From positions 62,001-126,000 of the forward strand of contig NZ_JAJNBZ010000004.1 of NCBI RefSeq assembly GCF_021369635.1: a stretch of 64,000 bases of DNA, given 5' to 3'. Shown piece after piece: positions 56,157 through 64,000 of the stretch; position 1 is the first letter of the stretch, and the number at the start of each line of letters is the position of its first letter. Source of the DNA: Paenibacillus profundus (GTDB taxonomy: Bacteria; Bacillota; Bacilli; Paenibacillales; Paenibacillaceae). Under the pieces are notes generated by a model. The model saw only the letters and a list, made by a program, of their open reading frames with translations, searched no databases and was not told the DNA's origin. The translations under genes were made by a program, and so were the position numbers.

Positions 56157-57128
56157 ATGAAGAGACAAGCTTGGGTGAAAATGTTGTTGACGACGTGTGT
56201 AGTGGTTATGGCGGCGCTCCCGCTGACAGCGGCAGCGAAGGCAGACCAAGTACAGGGCACGGTAGTGAGCCCGGCAGCGGAACAGAGTTCAGACATCACA
56301 ATCCATAAAACGGACGTGAAGAAGCCAGAGCAGCAGGAATCGTTCTCGACCAAAGGGACCATCGATCAAATTACGTATACGAAAAACGGCGCTTATGTGA
56401 TGATGAAAGGAAAATCCGCGCAGACGCAAAATATAGATGAACTTCGGCTTGTGTTCGCCAAAGGAACGCTAGTGATCGATCAAAACGGCAAGCAAGCGGA
56501 CCTGCTGCAGGCGCTTAATGAAGGTTGGACGGTAACGGCTTATTATGGTTCCGCCATGACGAGCAGCATCCCGCCTCAGGTGAATGCGGAGAAATTTGTC
56601 GTCGATCGTCCGGATGCGACAGAAGAGTTCAAGACATCAGGTGTCATTACAGAAGCGGGCAAAGACCGCATCTCAATTATTGGGGAATATCCGATAATAT
56701 TGAATATTACCGATAAGACAAAGATTACGGATGAATCCGGCAAGACGCTGACGAAGGATGCCTTGAAGCAGGACGTACGCGTGGAAGTGGAATACAGCCC
56801 GGTCATGACGAGAAGTCTGCCGCCAATCAGCCATGCCGTCTCAATTGTCGTAAAGGAAGAAACGGTTCGCAAAGAAGGCACGATTAGCAAAGTGAATCAA
56901 TATGACGGGAAAACAACGGTTGCTGTCGATGTGAAAGCTGATGGGGGTCAAGTGAGCGGCATTGTGTTGACCACGGACGAGAATACAGTCATCGTTAATC
57001 AATCCGGCGAGAAGCTTGACGCCAAGGATTTGAAGGCTGGACAGAAAATCATCGGCTTCCATGCTCAAATTATGACGATGTCGTTGCCGCCGCAGAGCTA
57101 TGCTTACCAAATTGTCGTAGCGAACTAA
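56157..57128 (+). CDS. Secreted protein with three MTxSLPPQ repeats
   Basis: 323 residues from ATG 56157 (SD GCAGGAGGA), with signal peptide MKRQAWVKMLLTTCVVVMAA and a cleavage site near AAAKA-DQ. The mature protein is three tandem modules of about 75-90 residues, each beginning with T-x-G-x-I, passing through a D-x-G-K turn and ending in the same phrase: AMTSSIPPQVNAEKFVV, VMTRSLPPISHAVSIVV and IMTMSLPPQSYAYQIVV. The predicted structure is all-beta (OB or barrel-like). I do not recognise the family. It stands alone between the NSS terminator and the AbrB-like gene. Likely an extracellular or cell-wall protein; function unknown. Confidence 0.85.
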   Translation: MKRQAWVKMLLTTCVVVMAALPLTAAAKADQVQGTVVSPAAEQSSDITIHKTDVKKPEQQESFSTKGTIDQITYTKNGAYVMMKGKSAQTQNIDELRLVFAKGTLVIDQNGKQADLLQALNEGWTVTAYYGSAMTSSIPPQVNAEKFVVDRPDATEEFKTSGVITEAGKDRISIIGEYPIILNITDKTKITDESGKTLTKDALKQDVRVEVEYSPVMTRSLPPISHAVSIVVKEETVRKEGTISKVNQYDGKTTVAVDVKADGGQVSGIVLTTDENTVIVNQSGEKLDAKDLKAGQKIIGFHAQIMTMSLPPQSYAYQIVVAN

Positions 57129-57237
57129 CTTCATCAATCACCATTTCTTCGTATCTCTGTTTGCATGCAGCCGATGCTGGGTAATGTATATAAAATGAAT
57201 AATCGACTGTACAACGAAACGAGGGTGGTGAAGCTTT

Positions 57238-57435
57238 GTGCGGCGCAAATTGCTGCGTATTGGCAATAGTTTCGGCCTTATCCTGACAAAGGATATTTTG
57301 TCGAAGTTGAAAGCAGAATACGGAGATTTGTTTGAAATGGAAGTTAGGGAGCAGACTGGAGAAATTGTCATTCGCAAGGTCGCTGACGCATCTAACCGCA
57401 ATAGAATAAAAGAGAAGACGAAAATATCGGTGTAG
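57238..57435 (+). CDS. MazE/AbrB-type DNA-binding protein, orphan
   Basis: A 65-residue protein with a GTG start after GAGGGTGGTGAAGC. Its first 45 residues are a SpoVT/AbrB swapped-hairpin domain (LLRIGNSFGLILTKDILSKL, then EMEVREQTGEIVIRKV). The C-terminus is basic. The MazE-like form usually pairs with a MazF/PemK toxin, but no toxin gene lies next to it. It may be a solitary antitoxin remnant or a transition-state-type regulator. Its terminator overlaps the last codons. Confidence 0.8.
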   Translation: MRRKLLRIGNSFGLILTKDILSKLKAEYGDLFEMEVREQTGEIVIRKVADASNRNRIKEKTKISV

Positions 57436-57460
57436 GGATTGTATCCCTGCACCTTTTTTT
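57430..57460 (+). terminator. Intrinsic terminator overlapping the MazE-like stop codon
   Basis: GTGTAGGGAT-tgt-ATCCCTGCAC followed by seven T residues. Confidence 0.88.
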
Positions 57461-57739
57461 GTCGTTAAACAAGAAACAACCCCTGCAGCTCACTGTTGCC
57501 GAAAGGGTTGCTCCGTTATCGTCTATTCAAGAAAAAGGGGGAGAATGTCATGCTATTATAAAATCACCGAATTCTTTCCGTTTGAAACAACGGACATAAA
57601 ATAATAGAATATACCTATTCATTTCACGATTATTCGACATTTTTCGATAAAAACAGTTCCATAGTTGACATGAAATGATATAATGGAAATTAAAACCACG
57701 GCCCCTATAATAGGGGTGGCTTATGGAGGCGTAGAGAAA
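57436..57739. other. Gap before the HEAT-like gene
   Basis: About 300 bases: the terminator, a hairpin-like AACCCC...GGGTTG (57477-57509), AAGGGGGAGAATGTC followed by a three-codon frame, and TATAAT near 57678 without a good -35. No gene. Confidence 0.4.
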
Positions 57740-58915
57740 ATGGGCATGGCTAATGAAGCGGGATGGATTCAGGCATTCGGCTCGGAAGACAATATGCCGG
57801 AATTACTCTGTGTCATAGAGAACGGATCAAAGGAACAGTCCGCGGAAGCGGCTCAAGCTTTATTTGAGCAGATTTGCCGGGACAACGATGTGGATGAAGC
57901 AGCCTTTCCTCTGATTGATCCGCTGCTTGATATTTTGACCATACGTCACAAGTCGGTCGCCAAGGCAACGATCCTGAACGGTATTGCGCAGGTGCTGCGA
58001 TGCGCTATGTCGAATCCGCTCCCTTTCGGTGTCACCCCGCTGTGTTACTGCAGCAGCCATAGTCATGGGGTGGAGGAAGAGACTGGTGCGGCGGCAGCGG
58101 TGGCGCGGCACTGGCACAATACGCTGCGCGGCCGTTATGCGGAATGGTCTGTATTAGTAGAGGAAGAGGAATTAACGGCAATTCAAGTCGTATATGTGCT
58201 GCATCTGCTGCAATGGGATGACCCTCAAGTGGAAAATAAGCTGCTGCGTGCCGCTTTTTATGGGGAGACTTCCCGGCTTCGTCTGAACGCGCTCATCGCG
58301 CTTGCCGATCATCGCCGGCGTTCAGGTAAGCCATTCAATCCATCGATTGCGTTCGGTCAGCATCGCGACGACGATCTGTATGAGACGGTACGCGCTGTCT
58401 GCGCAGTGTTAACGACTTCCGAAGCTCAGTCTTTACAGGTAACGGCTAAGCTGCTGCAAGGTTGTGCACTGCCGCGGCTCGATCGAATCCAATTTCCTTG
58501 GGCAGATGGGGCAATATCCTCGCTATGCGCGCAGGCTGCCTGTTACCTATTTCAGGACGGCACTTCGATCGAAGAGCGAGCTGTGTTCTGGTTGGAGGCG
58601 CTTGAAAAATGTATTCATGCGCATCAGCTGCGCTCGCGCAAAGTGATATGGGAGATTGGCGAGTCGACCGTACAGTGGGATGAAGAGTTGCTGCAATGGA
58701 ATTGGAACGGCCCGATGCTCGTGGCGGACGGCATGCTGCTCTCGTTGTTTCCTGTGAATGGCGTTCCTGTTGCGGAAAAGGGGGAAGAAATATCTCTTCC
58801 GTCGAACGTTTCGCGCGCAATCAAATTATGTCTCCAGCATCAAGTGGAGATGCCGAACGCAGAGCGTTACGGCGTAAGTCGTGTCATACGGCAGCTGTAT
58901 CGTTTTATTACGTAA
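57740..58915 (+). CDS. Hypothetical 391-residue protein, HEAT-like
   Basis: Cytoplasmic, mostly helical. GGAGG lies ten bases before ATG 57740; an in-frame ATG at 57683 lies before any SD. Several Ala/Leu-rich helix pairs (SAEAAQALFEQIC, SVAKATILNGIAQVL, LRLNALIALADHRR, DLYETVRAVCAVL) give a HEAT or armadillo-like impression. No catalytic motif is seen. A His/Cys-rich loop (CYCSSHSHGVEE, about 100-111) is unusual and might bind metal. The gene stands alone ahead of ychF. I do not recognise the family. Confidence 0.8.
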   Translation: MGMANEAGWIQAFGSEDNMPELLCVIENGSKEQSAEAAQALFEQICRDNDVDEAAFPLIDPLLDILTIRHKSVAKATILNGIAQVLRCAMSNPLPFGVTPLCYCSSHSHGVEEETGAAAAVARHWHNTLRGRYAEWSVLVEEEELTAIQVVYVLHLLQWDDPQVENKLLRAAFYGETSRLRLNALIALADHRRRSGKPFNPSIAFGQHRDDDLYETVRAVCAVLTTSEAQSLQVTAKLLQGCALPRLDRIQFPWADGAISSLCAQAACYLFQDGTSIEERAVFWLEALEKCIHAHQLRSRKVIWEIGESTVQWDEELLQWNWNGPMLVADGMLLSLFPVNGVPVAEKGEEISLPSNVSRAIKLCLQHQVEMPNAERYGVSRVIRQLYRFIT

Positions 58916-59002
58916 AGCAGGGTATTCCTGGCCCAGCATTCAACTGAGAAGGAACACCCGCGAGATATTCAGGAACGTGAAATGACTATATTGATGATGC
59001 CG

Positions 59003-59031
59003 AGACGGGACTAGTCCGTCTTTTTCTTTTT
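59003..59031 (+). terminator. Intrinsic terminator after the HEAT-like gene
   Basis: AGACGGGACTAGTCCGTCT is near-palindromic with one bulged base and is followed by TTTTTCTTTTT. Confidence 0.75.
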
Positions 59032-59154
59032 GTGCTGATAGGGGGTAACGGTTTTGGCCCCTTCCAATGTATCATTGACAAAGGCCATATCTTGGTTTTT
59101 CACTTTCATGTTGGTGGTGCCAGTGTAATTTCCTCGGTGTGTCTTGTTTTCCAT
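59011..59154 (-). CDS. Possible 47-residue protein
   Basis: On the minus strand ATG 59154 follows AAGAAGGTC at ten bases. The product starts MENKTHRGNYTGTTNMKVKN and ends HKKKKTD, hydrophilic and basic. The Lys tail coincides with the T-run of the opposite-strand terminator, which argues against it being a real gene. No homologue is recognised. Confidence 0.3.
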   Translation of the reverse strand: MENKTHRGNYTGTTNMKVKNQDMAFVNDTLEGAKTVTPYQHKKKKTD

Positions 59155-59319
59155 GATGAATTTGACCTTCTTTCGATGTAAGATGTCATCCATCTCATAC
59201 AGGATGCTCCGCCCTATTGTTAGCAAATTAGAAAGATGCTATCCAGATGCTATCCGTGAACGTGTGACAGAATCGAAACGCTTTTTGTAATCAAGCACGA
59301 GAAAATGTTGACAATATGG

Positions 59320-59348
59320 AAAAAATCTAGTCGATGACTAGGTTTTTT
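59320..59348. terminator. Bidirectional hairpin upstream of ychF
   Basis: AAAAAATCTAGTC-gat-GACTAGGTTTTTT is nearly symmetric, with T-runs on both strands. Confidence 0.7.
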
Positions 59349-59420
59349 GTGCGTTGTTGGTTATAATGGTTAAGGAATTTTTACACGTATTTATAGGCAT
59401 CGAAACGGCATTGCAACGAA

Positions 59421-59460
59421 CGAAATAATCGAAATCATTATCGAAATCATTATCGAAATA
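59421..59460 (+). repeat. Short tandem repeat upstream of ychF
   Basis: CGAAATAAT, then CGAAATCATTAT twice, then CGAAATA: 12-bp units ending about 15 bases before the SD (AAGGAG) of ychF. Confidence 0.7.
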
Positions 59461-59488
59461 GAACTATATTAAGGAGTTGTAATTATAA

Positions 59489-60589
59489 ATGGCACTGAAA
59501 GCTGGTATCGTCGGATTGCCGAACGTTGGCAAATCTACATTGTTTAACGCAATTACGCAAGCAGGCGCAGAATCTGCCAACTACCCGTTCTGTACGATCG
59601 ACCCGAACGTCGGCGTGGTGGAAGTGCCGGATGATCGTCTGGACAAATTGACGGAATTAGTCGTGCCGAACCGTACGGTTCCGACAGCGTTCGAATTCGT
59701 AGACATCGCAGGTCTTGTGCGCGGCGCGAGCAAAGGCGAAGGGCTTGGCAACAAGTTCTTGGCGCATATTCGTGAAGTGGACGCGATCGTGCATGTAGTG
59801 CGCTGCTTTGAAGATGAGAACATTACGCATGTGGACGGCAAGGTTGATCCAGTAAGCGATATTCAAACAATCAATCTGGAGCTCGTGTTGGCCGATCTCG
59901 AATCGGTAGAAAAGCGTCTTGATCGCACGAAGAAGAATTTGAAGAGCGGCGATAAGAAGTATGCGCAGGAAGCCGAAGTGCTTGAGCGCTTGAAAGACAC
60001 GCTCTATAATGATAAGCCTGCGCGCAGCATGGATTTGAGCGATGATGAGAAGCTGCTGGTGCGCGATCTGCACTTGCTGACGATGAAGCCTGTGTTATAT
60101 GCGGCGAATGTAAGCGAAGACGGTGTGGCAGATGCGGAATCCAATCCATATGTGCAGCAGGTGCGCGAATTCGCAGTGGCTGAGAATGCGGAAGTCGTGC
60201 CTATCAGTGCGAAGGTGGAAGCGGAAATCGCCGAATTGGAAGGCGAGGACAAAGAGATGTTCCTGCAGGAGCTGGGCTTGGATGAATCGGGCTTGAACCG
60301 CCTCATCAAGGCGGCTTACCGCCTGCTCGGTCTGTATACGTACTTCACCGCGGGTGTGCAAGAGGTGCGCGCTTGGACGATTCGCAAAGGCATGAAGGCG
60401 CCGCAAGCGGCAGGTGTCATTCATACTGACTTCGAACGTGGCTTTATTCGTGCCGAGGTCGTATCGTATGATGACCTGGTTGCAGGTGGCTCGATGAACG
60501 TGGTGAAGGAGCAAGGCAAGCTTCGTTTGGAAGGAAAAGAATATGTCGTGCAAGACGGTGACGTCATGCACTTCCGCTTTAATGTTTAG
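59489..60589 (+). CDS. ychF: Redox-regulated ATPase YchF (Obg-family)
   Basis: Ribosome-associated P-loop NTPase of the Obg/YchF family, 366 residues. G1 is [15 protein letters not shown] (9-23), the G3 region is [20 protein letters not shown], and NVSE in YAANVSEDG (about 206-214) replaces the GTP-specifying NKxD, in line with ATP preference. A coiled-coil insertion (about 130-180) and a C-terminal TGS domain ([20 protein letters not shown] to MHFRFNV) follow. AAGGAG is 10 bases before ATG. Confidence 0.97.
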   Translation: MALKAGIVGLPNVGKSTLFNAITQAGAESANYPFCTIDPNVGVVEVPDDRLDKLTELVVPNRTVPTAFEFVDIAGLVRGASKGEGLGNKFLAHIREVDAIVHVVRCFEDENITHVDGKVDPVSDIQTINLELVLADLESVEKRLDRTKKNLKSGDKKYAQEAEVLERLKDTLYNDKPARSMDLSDDEKLLVRDLHLLTMKPVLYAANVSEDGVADAESNPYVQQVREFAVAENAEVVPISAKVEAEIAELEGEDKEMFLQELGLDESGLNRLIKAAYRLLGLYTYFTAGVQEVRAWTIRKGMKAPQAAGVIHTDFERGFIRAEVVSYDDLVAGGSMNVVKEQGKLRLEGKEYVVQDGDVMHFRFNV

Positions 60590-60671
60590 ATGAACGCCTT
60601 GCGCGAGTTGCAAGGCTGATGAATATAGGTGTTAAAGCCGGAGATTGAAGCATGAGAGAGGTGATCGTATT

Positions 60672-61745
60672 ATGTTGGACCGTCTGCAATCCCTTGCGGA
60701 TCGATATGATAAATTGAGTGAATTGTTGTGTGATCCGGACGTGGCGAACGATCCGAAGAAGCTGCGTGAATATTCGAAGGAACAGTCCGATTTGCAGCAA
60801 GCTTATGAGGCTTATATGGAATATAAGTCCGTTGTGAGCGAGCTGGAGGCGGCGAAAGTAATGCTGCAAGAGAAGCTGGACGATGAAATGCGTGACATGG
60901 TGAAGATGGAAATTGAAGAACTGAGCGCGCGCCAAGCTGAGTTGGATGAGAATATTCGCATCTTGCTTCTGCCCAAGGATCCGAACGACGACAAGAACGT
61001 CATCGTCGAAATTCGCGGCGCGGCCGGCGGCGACGAAGCGGCGTTGTTCGCGGCCGACTTGTACCGCATGTATACACGTTATGCGGATACGAAAGGCTGG
61101 CGTACGGAGCTGATGGAAGCCAACATCAGCGATTTGGGCGGTTTCAAAGAGGTCATCTTCTTGGTATCCGGCAAAGGCGCCTACAGCAAGCTGAAGTATG
61201 AGAGCGGCGCGCATCGCGTGCAGCGCATTCCATCTACGGAATCGGGCGGCCGCATCCACACGTCCACGTCGACGGTAGCGGTCATGCCGGAAATCGAAGA
61301 CTTTGAAGTGGAGATTTTCGATAAGGATATCCGTGTCGATACATTCTGTTCCTCTGGCGCGGGCGGACAGTCCGTCAATACGACGAAGTCAGCCGTACGT
61401 GTCACGCACATTCCGACCGGAATCGTAGCGACGTGCCAAGACGGAAAATCACAGAATGATAATAAAGCGAAGGCGCTGCAAGTGCTGCGCGCGCGTATTT
61501 TCGACGTTAAGCGGCAAGAAGAGGAAGCGAAATACGCAGGCGAGCGGAAGAGCAAGGTCGGTACAGGTGACCGCAGTGAACGGATTCGGACGTACAACTT
61601 CCCGCAAAGCCGCGTGACGGACCATCGCATCGGGTTGACGCTGCACAAGCTCGACCAGGTGATGAATGGGGATATGGAAGAAATTGTTCAAACGTTGACG
61701 TTGACGGAACAAGCGGAGCTCCTTGAAAAGGAGAATCATGCATGA
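60672..61745 (+). CDS. prfA: Peptide chain release factor 1
   Basis: Class I release factor for UAA/UAG, 357 residues. The start is ATG 60672 with AGAGAGGTG upstream. The codon-recognition segment is [20 protein letters not shown], so the tripeptide reads PST where E. coli has PAT. GGQ is at 231-233 in [16 protein letters not shown], the site PrmC methylates. The last codons overlap the prmC start by four bases (ATGA). Confidence 0.97.
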   Translation: MLDRLQSLADRYDKLSELLCDPDVANDPKKLREYSKEQSDLQQAYEAYMEYKSVVSELEAAKVMLQEKLDDEMRDMVKMEIEELSARQAELDENIRILLLPKDPNDDKNVIVEIRGAAGGDEAALFAADLYRMYTRYADTKGWRTELMEANISDLGGFKEVIFLVSGKGAYSKLKYESGAHRVQRIPSTESGGRIHTSTSTVAVMPEIEDFEVEIFDKDIRVDTFCSSGAGGQSVNTTKSAVRVTHIPTGIVATCQDGKSQNDNKAKALQVLRARIFDVKRQEEEAKYAGERKSKVGTGDRSERIRTYNFPQSRVTDHRIGLTLHKLDQVMNGDMEEIVQTLTLTEQAELLEKENHA

Positions 61746-62683
61746 GTGAGCACAGCAGATCGATGAGTGAAGGACAGACGCAGGGAACCGGCAATCCGGC
61801 CCTGCGCTTTCACCTCGTTGTGCCTGCGACGATTCGAGAAGCCTGGGTGCAGGCTTCTTCTTTTTTAGCGGCGAGCGGGGTGGACGATGCTGCGCATCAT
61901 GCCGAGCTGCTGCTGCGGCATGAACTGGAGATGGAGCGTGCGGCTTATTTGGTCGCCTTGCCGGATGCGCTGCCGGAAGCGGTGATCGGCCGCTTCGAGG
62001 AGGCGATATCGCGGAGGGCTGCGGGCGAGCCGACGCAATATATTATCGGCTGGCAGCATTTCTATGGCCTGCCCTTCGAGGTGACGCCGGACGTGCTGAT
62101 TCCGCGTCCGGAGACGGAGCTGCTCGTGGAGGCCGTCATCGCGGAAGCGGGCCGCCTCTGGCCGGAGGATGCGCCGCTTGAGGTGGCGGACGTCGGCACG
62201 GGCAGCGGCGCCATTGCGTGCACGCTGGCGCACCTGCGCCCGGCGTGGCGCGTCACGGCCGGCGACATTTCGCCGGCGGCGCTGCGGGTAGCCGAGCGTA
62301 ACGCGGAGCGCCTCGGCGTGGCGGCGCGCCTGTCGTGGCTGCAGGGCGACCTGCTGGCGCCGTTCGCCGGCCGCGGGCTGGACATCCTTGTGTCCAACCC
62401 GCCGTACATTCCGGCCGGCGACTTGGCGGGGCTCATGCGCGAGGTGCGCGATTATGAGCCCCGCACGGCGCTGGACGGCGGTGCGGACGGGCTCGACCCG
62501 TACCGCCGTCTCGTCGCCATGCTGCCGCTGCTTGGCGCGGCGCCGCGCCTGATTGGCTTCGAGGTGGGCCAAGGACAGGCCCACGACGTAGCCGCGCTGC
62601 TGAAGAGCGCCGGCTACAGCTCGAAGCTCGTCATTGTGCCTGACTTGGCGGGCATTGAGCGCCACGTCATCGGCGTGCGTTAG
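61742..62683 (+). CDS. prmC: Release-factor glutamine methyltransferase
   Basis: SAM-dependent enzyme methylating the GGQ glutamine of release factors, 313 residues. An N-terminal helical domain ([20 protein letters not shown], about 29-48) recognises the factor. The Rossmann domain has [16 protein letters not shown] (about 156-171) and the catalytic NPPY (219-222). The first 26-28 residues, overlapping prfA by ATGA, are an extension not usual in the family; GTG 61820 is an alternative start just before the conserved part. A perfect intrinsic terminator-like hairpin lies inside the 5' coding region (61837-61866). The gene is much GC-richer than its neighbours in its second half. Confidence 0.95.
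   Translation: MSEHSRSMSEGQTQGTGNPALRFHLVVPATIREAWVQASSFLAASGVDDAAHHAELLLRHELEMERAAYLVALPDALPEAVIGRFEEAISRRAAGEPTQYIIGWQHFYGLPFEVTPDVLIPRPETELLVEAVIAEAGRLWPEDAPLEVADVGTGSGAIACTLAHLRPAWRVTAGDISPAALRVAERNAERLGVAARLSWLQGDLLAPFAGRGLDILVSNPPYIPAGDLAGLMREVRDYEPRTALDGGADGLDPYRRLVAMLPLLGAAPRLIGFEVGQGQAHDVAALLKSAGYSSKLVIVPDLAGIERHVIGVR
61837..61866 (+). terminator. Intrinsic terminator inside prmC
   Basis: AGAAGCCTG-GGTG-CAGGCTTCT, a perfect 9-bp stem with a four-base loop, followed directly by TCTTTTTT. It is 95 bases into prmC, within codons for [12 protein letters not shown]. Confidence 0.75.
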
Positions 62684-62740
62684 CTGCGCAATGTGCAATG
62701 ATTCGCAGCACGCGCATTGAATAATTCGATTTATTTCGGA

Positions 62741-62809
62741 GATAGAGTTTTTTCGCGTCTGTGCCGCCTTCCTTATGGCTGCCGGATCGGAGAGACTCTA
62801 TCTTTTTTT
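62741..62809 (+). terminator. Terminator after prmC
   Basis: GATAGAGT ... ACTCTATC with a loop of about 45 bases containing further pairing (GCCGCC/GGCTGCC region), followed by seven T residues. Confidence 0.65.
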
Positions 62810-62831
62810 CTATGAAAATCGAAATTGCTAG

Positions 62832-62859
62832 GTTTAATCACCTGACTGCCGGACATAAT
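62832..62859 (+). promoter_or_regulatory. SigF-like promoter of spoIIR
   Basis: GTTTA, 14 bases, GGACATAAT. The -10 fits the SigF pattern GGNNANANT fully and the -35 differs by one base from GTATA. It lies about 40 bases before the gene. In B. subtilis spoIIR is a SigF gene, which supports the reading. Confidence 0.6.
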
Positions 62860-62897
62860 GATAGACAAGAGGCGCGCCCAACCTCACAAGGAGTAGA

Positions 62898-63671
62898 ATG
62901 AACATGAAGATTCGTGTGTTCGTACTCGGTCTCGCACTTGTCGCGATGGCAGCGGGAGCTTTGATGCGTTGGGAAATTGGCCGTGTGGATGCGGCTATAG
63001 GTGAAGTTCAGGAATTGAAGGCAAATGAGGCCTTACAAGAAGCTTCAGGTCGGAATGCCGATGACGTGATTCCGGAGGATGCGATACGCTTGCGGGTGCT
63101 GGCGAACTCCGATACGGATCGGGACCAGCAAGTAAAGCGCATGGTGCGCGATGCGATCGTCGAGCAGATTAACGGCTGGCTGCAGCATGAAGCTGCACCG
63201 CAATCACGGGACGAGGCCCAGGCGCTCATTGCGAAGCATATGGATGAGCTGGCGCAGGCGGCGGCAGACGTGCTCGCCGAACAAGACATGTCTTACGAAG
63301 CGAAGCTGGAGCTAGGCGAAGTGTCTTTCCCGGCAAAATGGTACGGCGGCAACGTGTATCCTGCCGGCATGTATGAGGCGCTGCTCGTGACGTTGGGGGC
63401 AGGCGAAGGGCAGAATTGGTGGTGCGTGCTGTTCCCGCCGCTCTGCTTTATTGATGGAGATACGGCACAAGGTTCAGCAAGCGGCGACCTGCAAGCGGGA
63501 ACAACGGCCGAAGCGCAGCAAGCAGGTGTAGCGGGGGATGCTGCAAGTGACGCTGCAAACGACGATCCGAGTGCCGCTGAGGATACGACCGAAGTCCGAT
63601 TTTTCTTATGGGATATGCTTGTCACTTTGCTTCAATGGATTTCTGAAGTGTGGACTGCTCTAGTCGGATAA
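62898..63671 (+). CDS. spoIIR: Stage II sporulation protein R
   Basis: Forespore-secreted signal that triggers SpoIIGA-dependent activation of pro-SigE in the mother cell, 257 residues. It has an N-terminal membrane or signal segment (VFVLGLALVAMAAGALM), then the conserved IRLRVLANSDTDRDQQVKRM (about 63-82) and GEGQNWWCVLFPPLCFIDGD (about 171-190). An Ala/Asp-rich insert (about 195-230) precedes a second hydrophobic end (FFLWDMLVTLLQWISEVWTA). SD AAGGAG. The neighbour order prfA-prmC-spoIIR is conserved in Bacillales. Confidence 0.95.
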   Translation: MNMKIRVFVLGLALVAMAAGALMRWEIGRVDAAIGEVQELKANEALQEASGRNADDVIPEDAIRLRVLANSDTDRDQQVKRMVRDAIVEQINGWLQHEAAPQSRDEAQALIAKHMDELAQAAADVLAEQDMSYEAKLELGEVSFPAKWYGGNVYPAGMYEALLVTLGAGEGQNWWCVLFPPLCFIDGDTAQGSASGDLQAGTTAEAQQAGVAGDAASDAANDDPSAAEDTTEVRFFLWDMLVTLLQWISEVWTALVG

Positions 63672-63883
63672 GATATGCCTTTCATATATTCAAATTATTT
63701 GTGCAATCATATTTTCAAAATAATTATTCAGATTATTTTCAATAGTGCATTCGTGTATACACTCGGCTCATTTTTGGATGATATCTATATAAGTTGAACT
63801 ATAAACCTTCCGAGTAATTGATTGTGTGCGATGATATTCATACGGCCCAGGGCTGAACGCTAGGCTGTACTCCTTTTCCAATC

Positions 63884-64000
63884 CTCCATTGGATTTTATC
63901 CAACGGAACAGCACATATATCTTTTTACGGTCAGGTTTCATTGGAGTTCATCCAATGCTTTGTCACTCATTCCACAGCAAACGCTGAAAAACAGCAGATC
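63884..64000 (-). repeat. Dispersed ATTGG-hairpin element, copy 3 (inverted, cut by window end)
   Basis: The reverse complement matches the 3' 115 bases of the copy at 3426, including CAAAGCATTGGAT, CTCCAATGAAACCTG and GTGCTGTTC. Its 3' hairpin is TCCGTTGGA-TAAAA-TCCAATGGA: an A-to-G change that keeps pairing as G-U. The rest lies beyond the window. Confidence 0.82.

Larger units (their letters stand above)
58916..59488. other. Gap before ychF
   Basis: About 570 bases. It contains two terminators (59003-59031 and 59320-59348), a doubtful minus-strand 47-residue gene, a TATAAT at about 59361, and short tandem repeats just before the ychF SD. Confidence 0.45.

Overview
The window reads as chromosome from a spore-forming Firmicute, most likely Paenibacillus or a close relative. 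The evidence is the prfA-prmC-spoIIR block, a YesM/YesN two-component pair feeding an LplB/YtcP-type sugar ABC transporter, a Bacillus-style alsSD pair, a ykoFEDC thiamine-precursor operon under a TPP riboswitch, and moderate GC with strong AGGAGG-type ribosome binding sites. No rRNA, tRNA, CRISPR array, transposase or phage gene was seen.

Layout. 1-3.2 kb: end of an export operon (HlyD-like lipoprotein adaptor, then a 641-residue secreted protein). 3.9-18.8 kb: an alpha-mannoside utilisation locus with a divergent GH38 alpha-mannosidase, a YesM/YesN sensor-regulator pair, two permeases and a binding lipoprotein, then GH125 and a second GH38. Every glycosidase lacks a signal peptide, so the picture is ABC import of manno-oligosaccharides followed by cytoplasmic trimming. 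18.8-20.4 kb: a gene-free stretch dense in repeats. 20.4-24.3 kb: a PepQ-like Xaa-Pro peptidase, divergent from alsS-alsD (acetoin). 24.7-28.9 kb: ykoFEDC with promoter, TPP aptamer and terminator. 28.9-35.6 kb: a second sugar cluster on the minus strand: a 56-residue membrane protein translationally coupled to an AraC regulator, a mannose-6-phosphate isomerase fused to a degenerate kinase-like domain, a ROK-like sugar kinase and a third, divergent GH38-type enzyme. 35.9-41 kb: orphan TorD chaperone, TetR regulator, cardiolipin synthase, MFS exporter.

41-47 kb: rocD and rocF (arginine to glutamate semialdehyde), a broken FkbM methyltransferase, the two-subunit iron-sulfur L-serine dehydratase and type 2 IPP isomerase. 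47.4-50.5 kb: a second complete ECF transporter (UPF0397 S-component, tandem ATPase, T-component). 51.2-54.4 kb: a UgpB/A/E-like sugar or glycerol-phosphate ABC importer. 54.6-58.9 kb: an NSS-family sodium symporter, a secreted three-repeat protein, an orphan MazE/AbrB-type protein and an unrecognised HEAT-like protein. 59.5-63.7 kb: ychF, prfA, prmC, spoIIR.

The signals least explained by known genes are a dispersed ~191 bp element with terminal inverted repeats and internal ATTGG/CCAAT hairpins (two full copies and one cut by the window end), the 56-residue membrane protein coupled to AraC, a perfect intrinsic terminator inside prmC, a possible Fur-controlled small RNA near 39.6 kb, and a perfect 13-bp inverted repeat before alsS.
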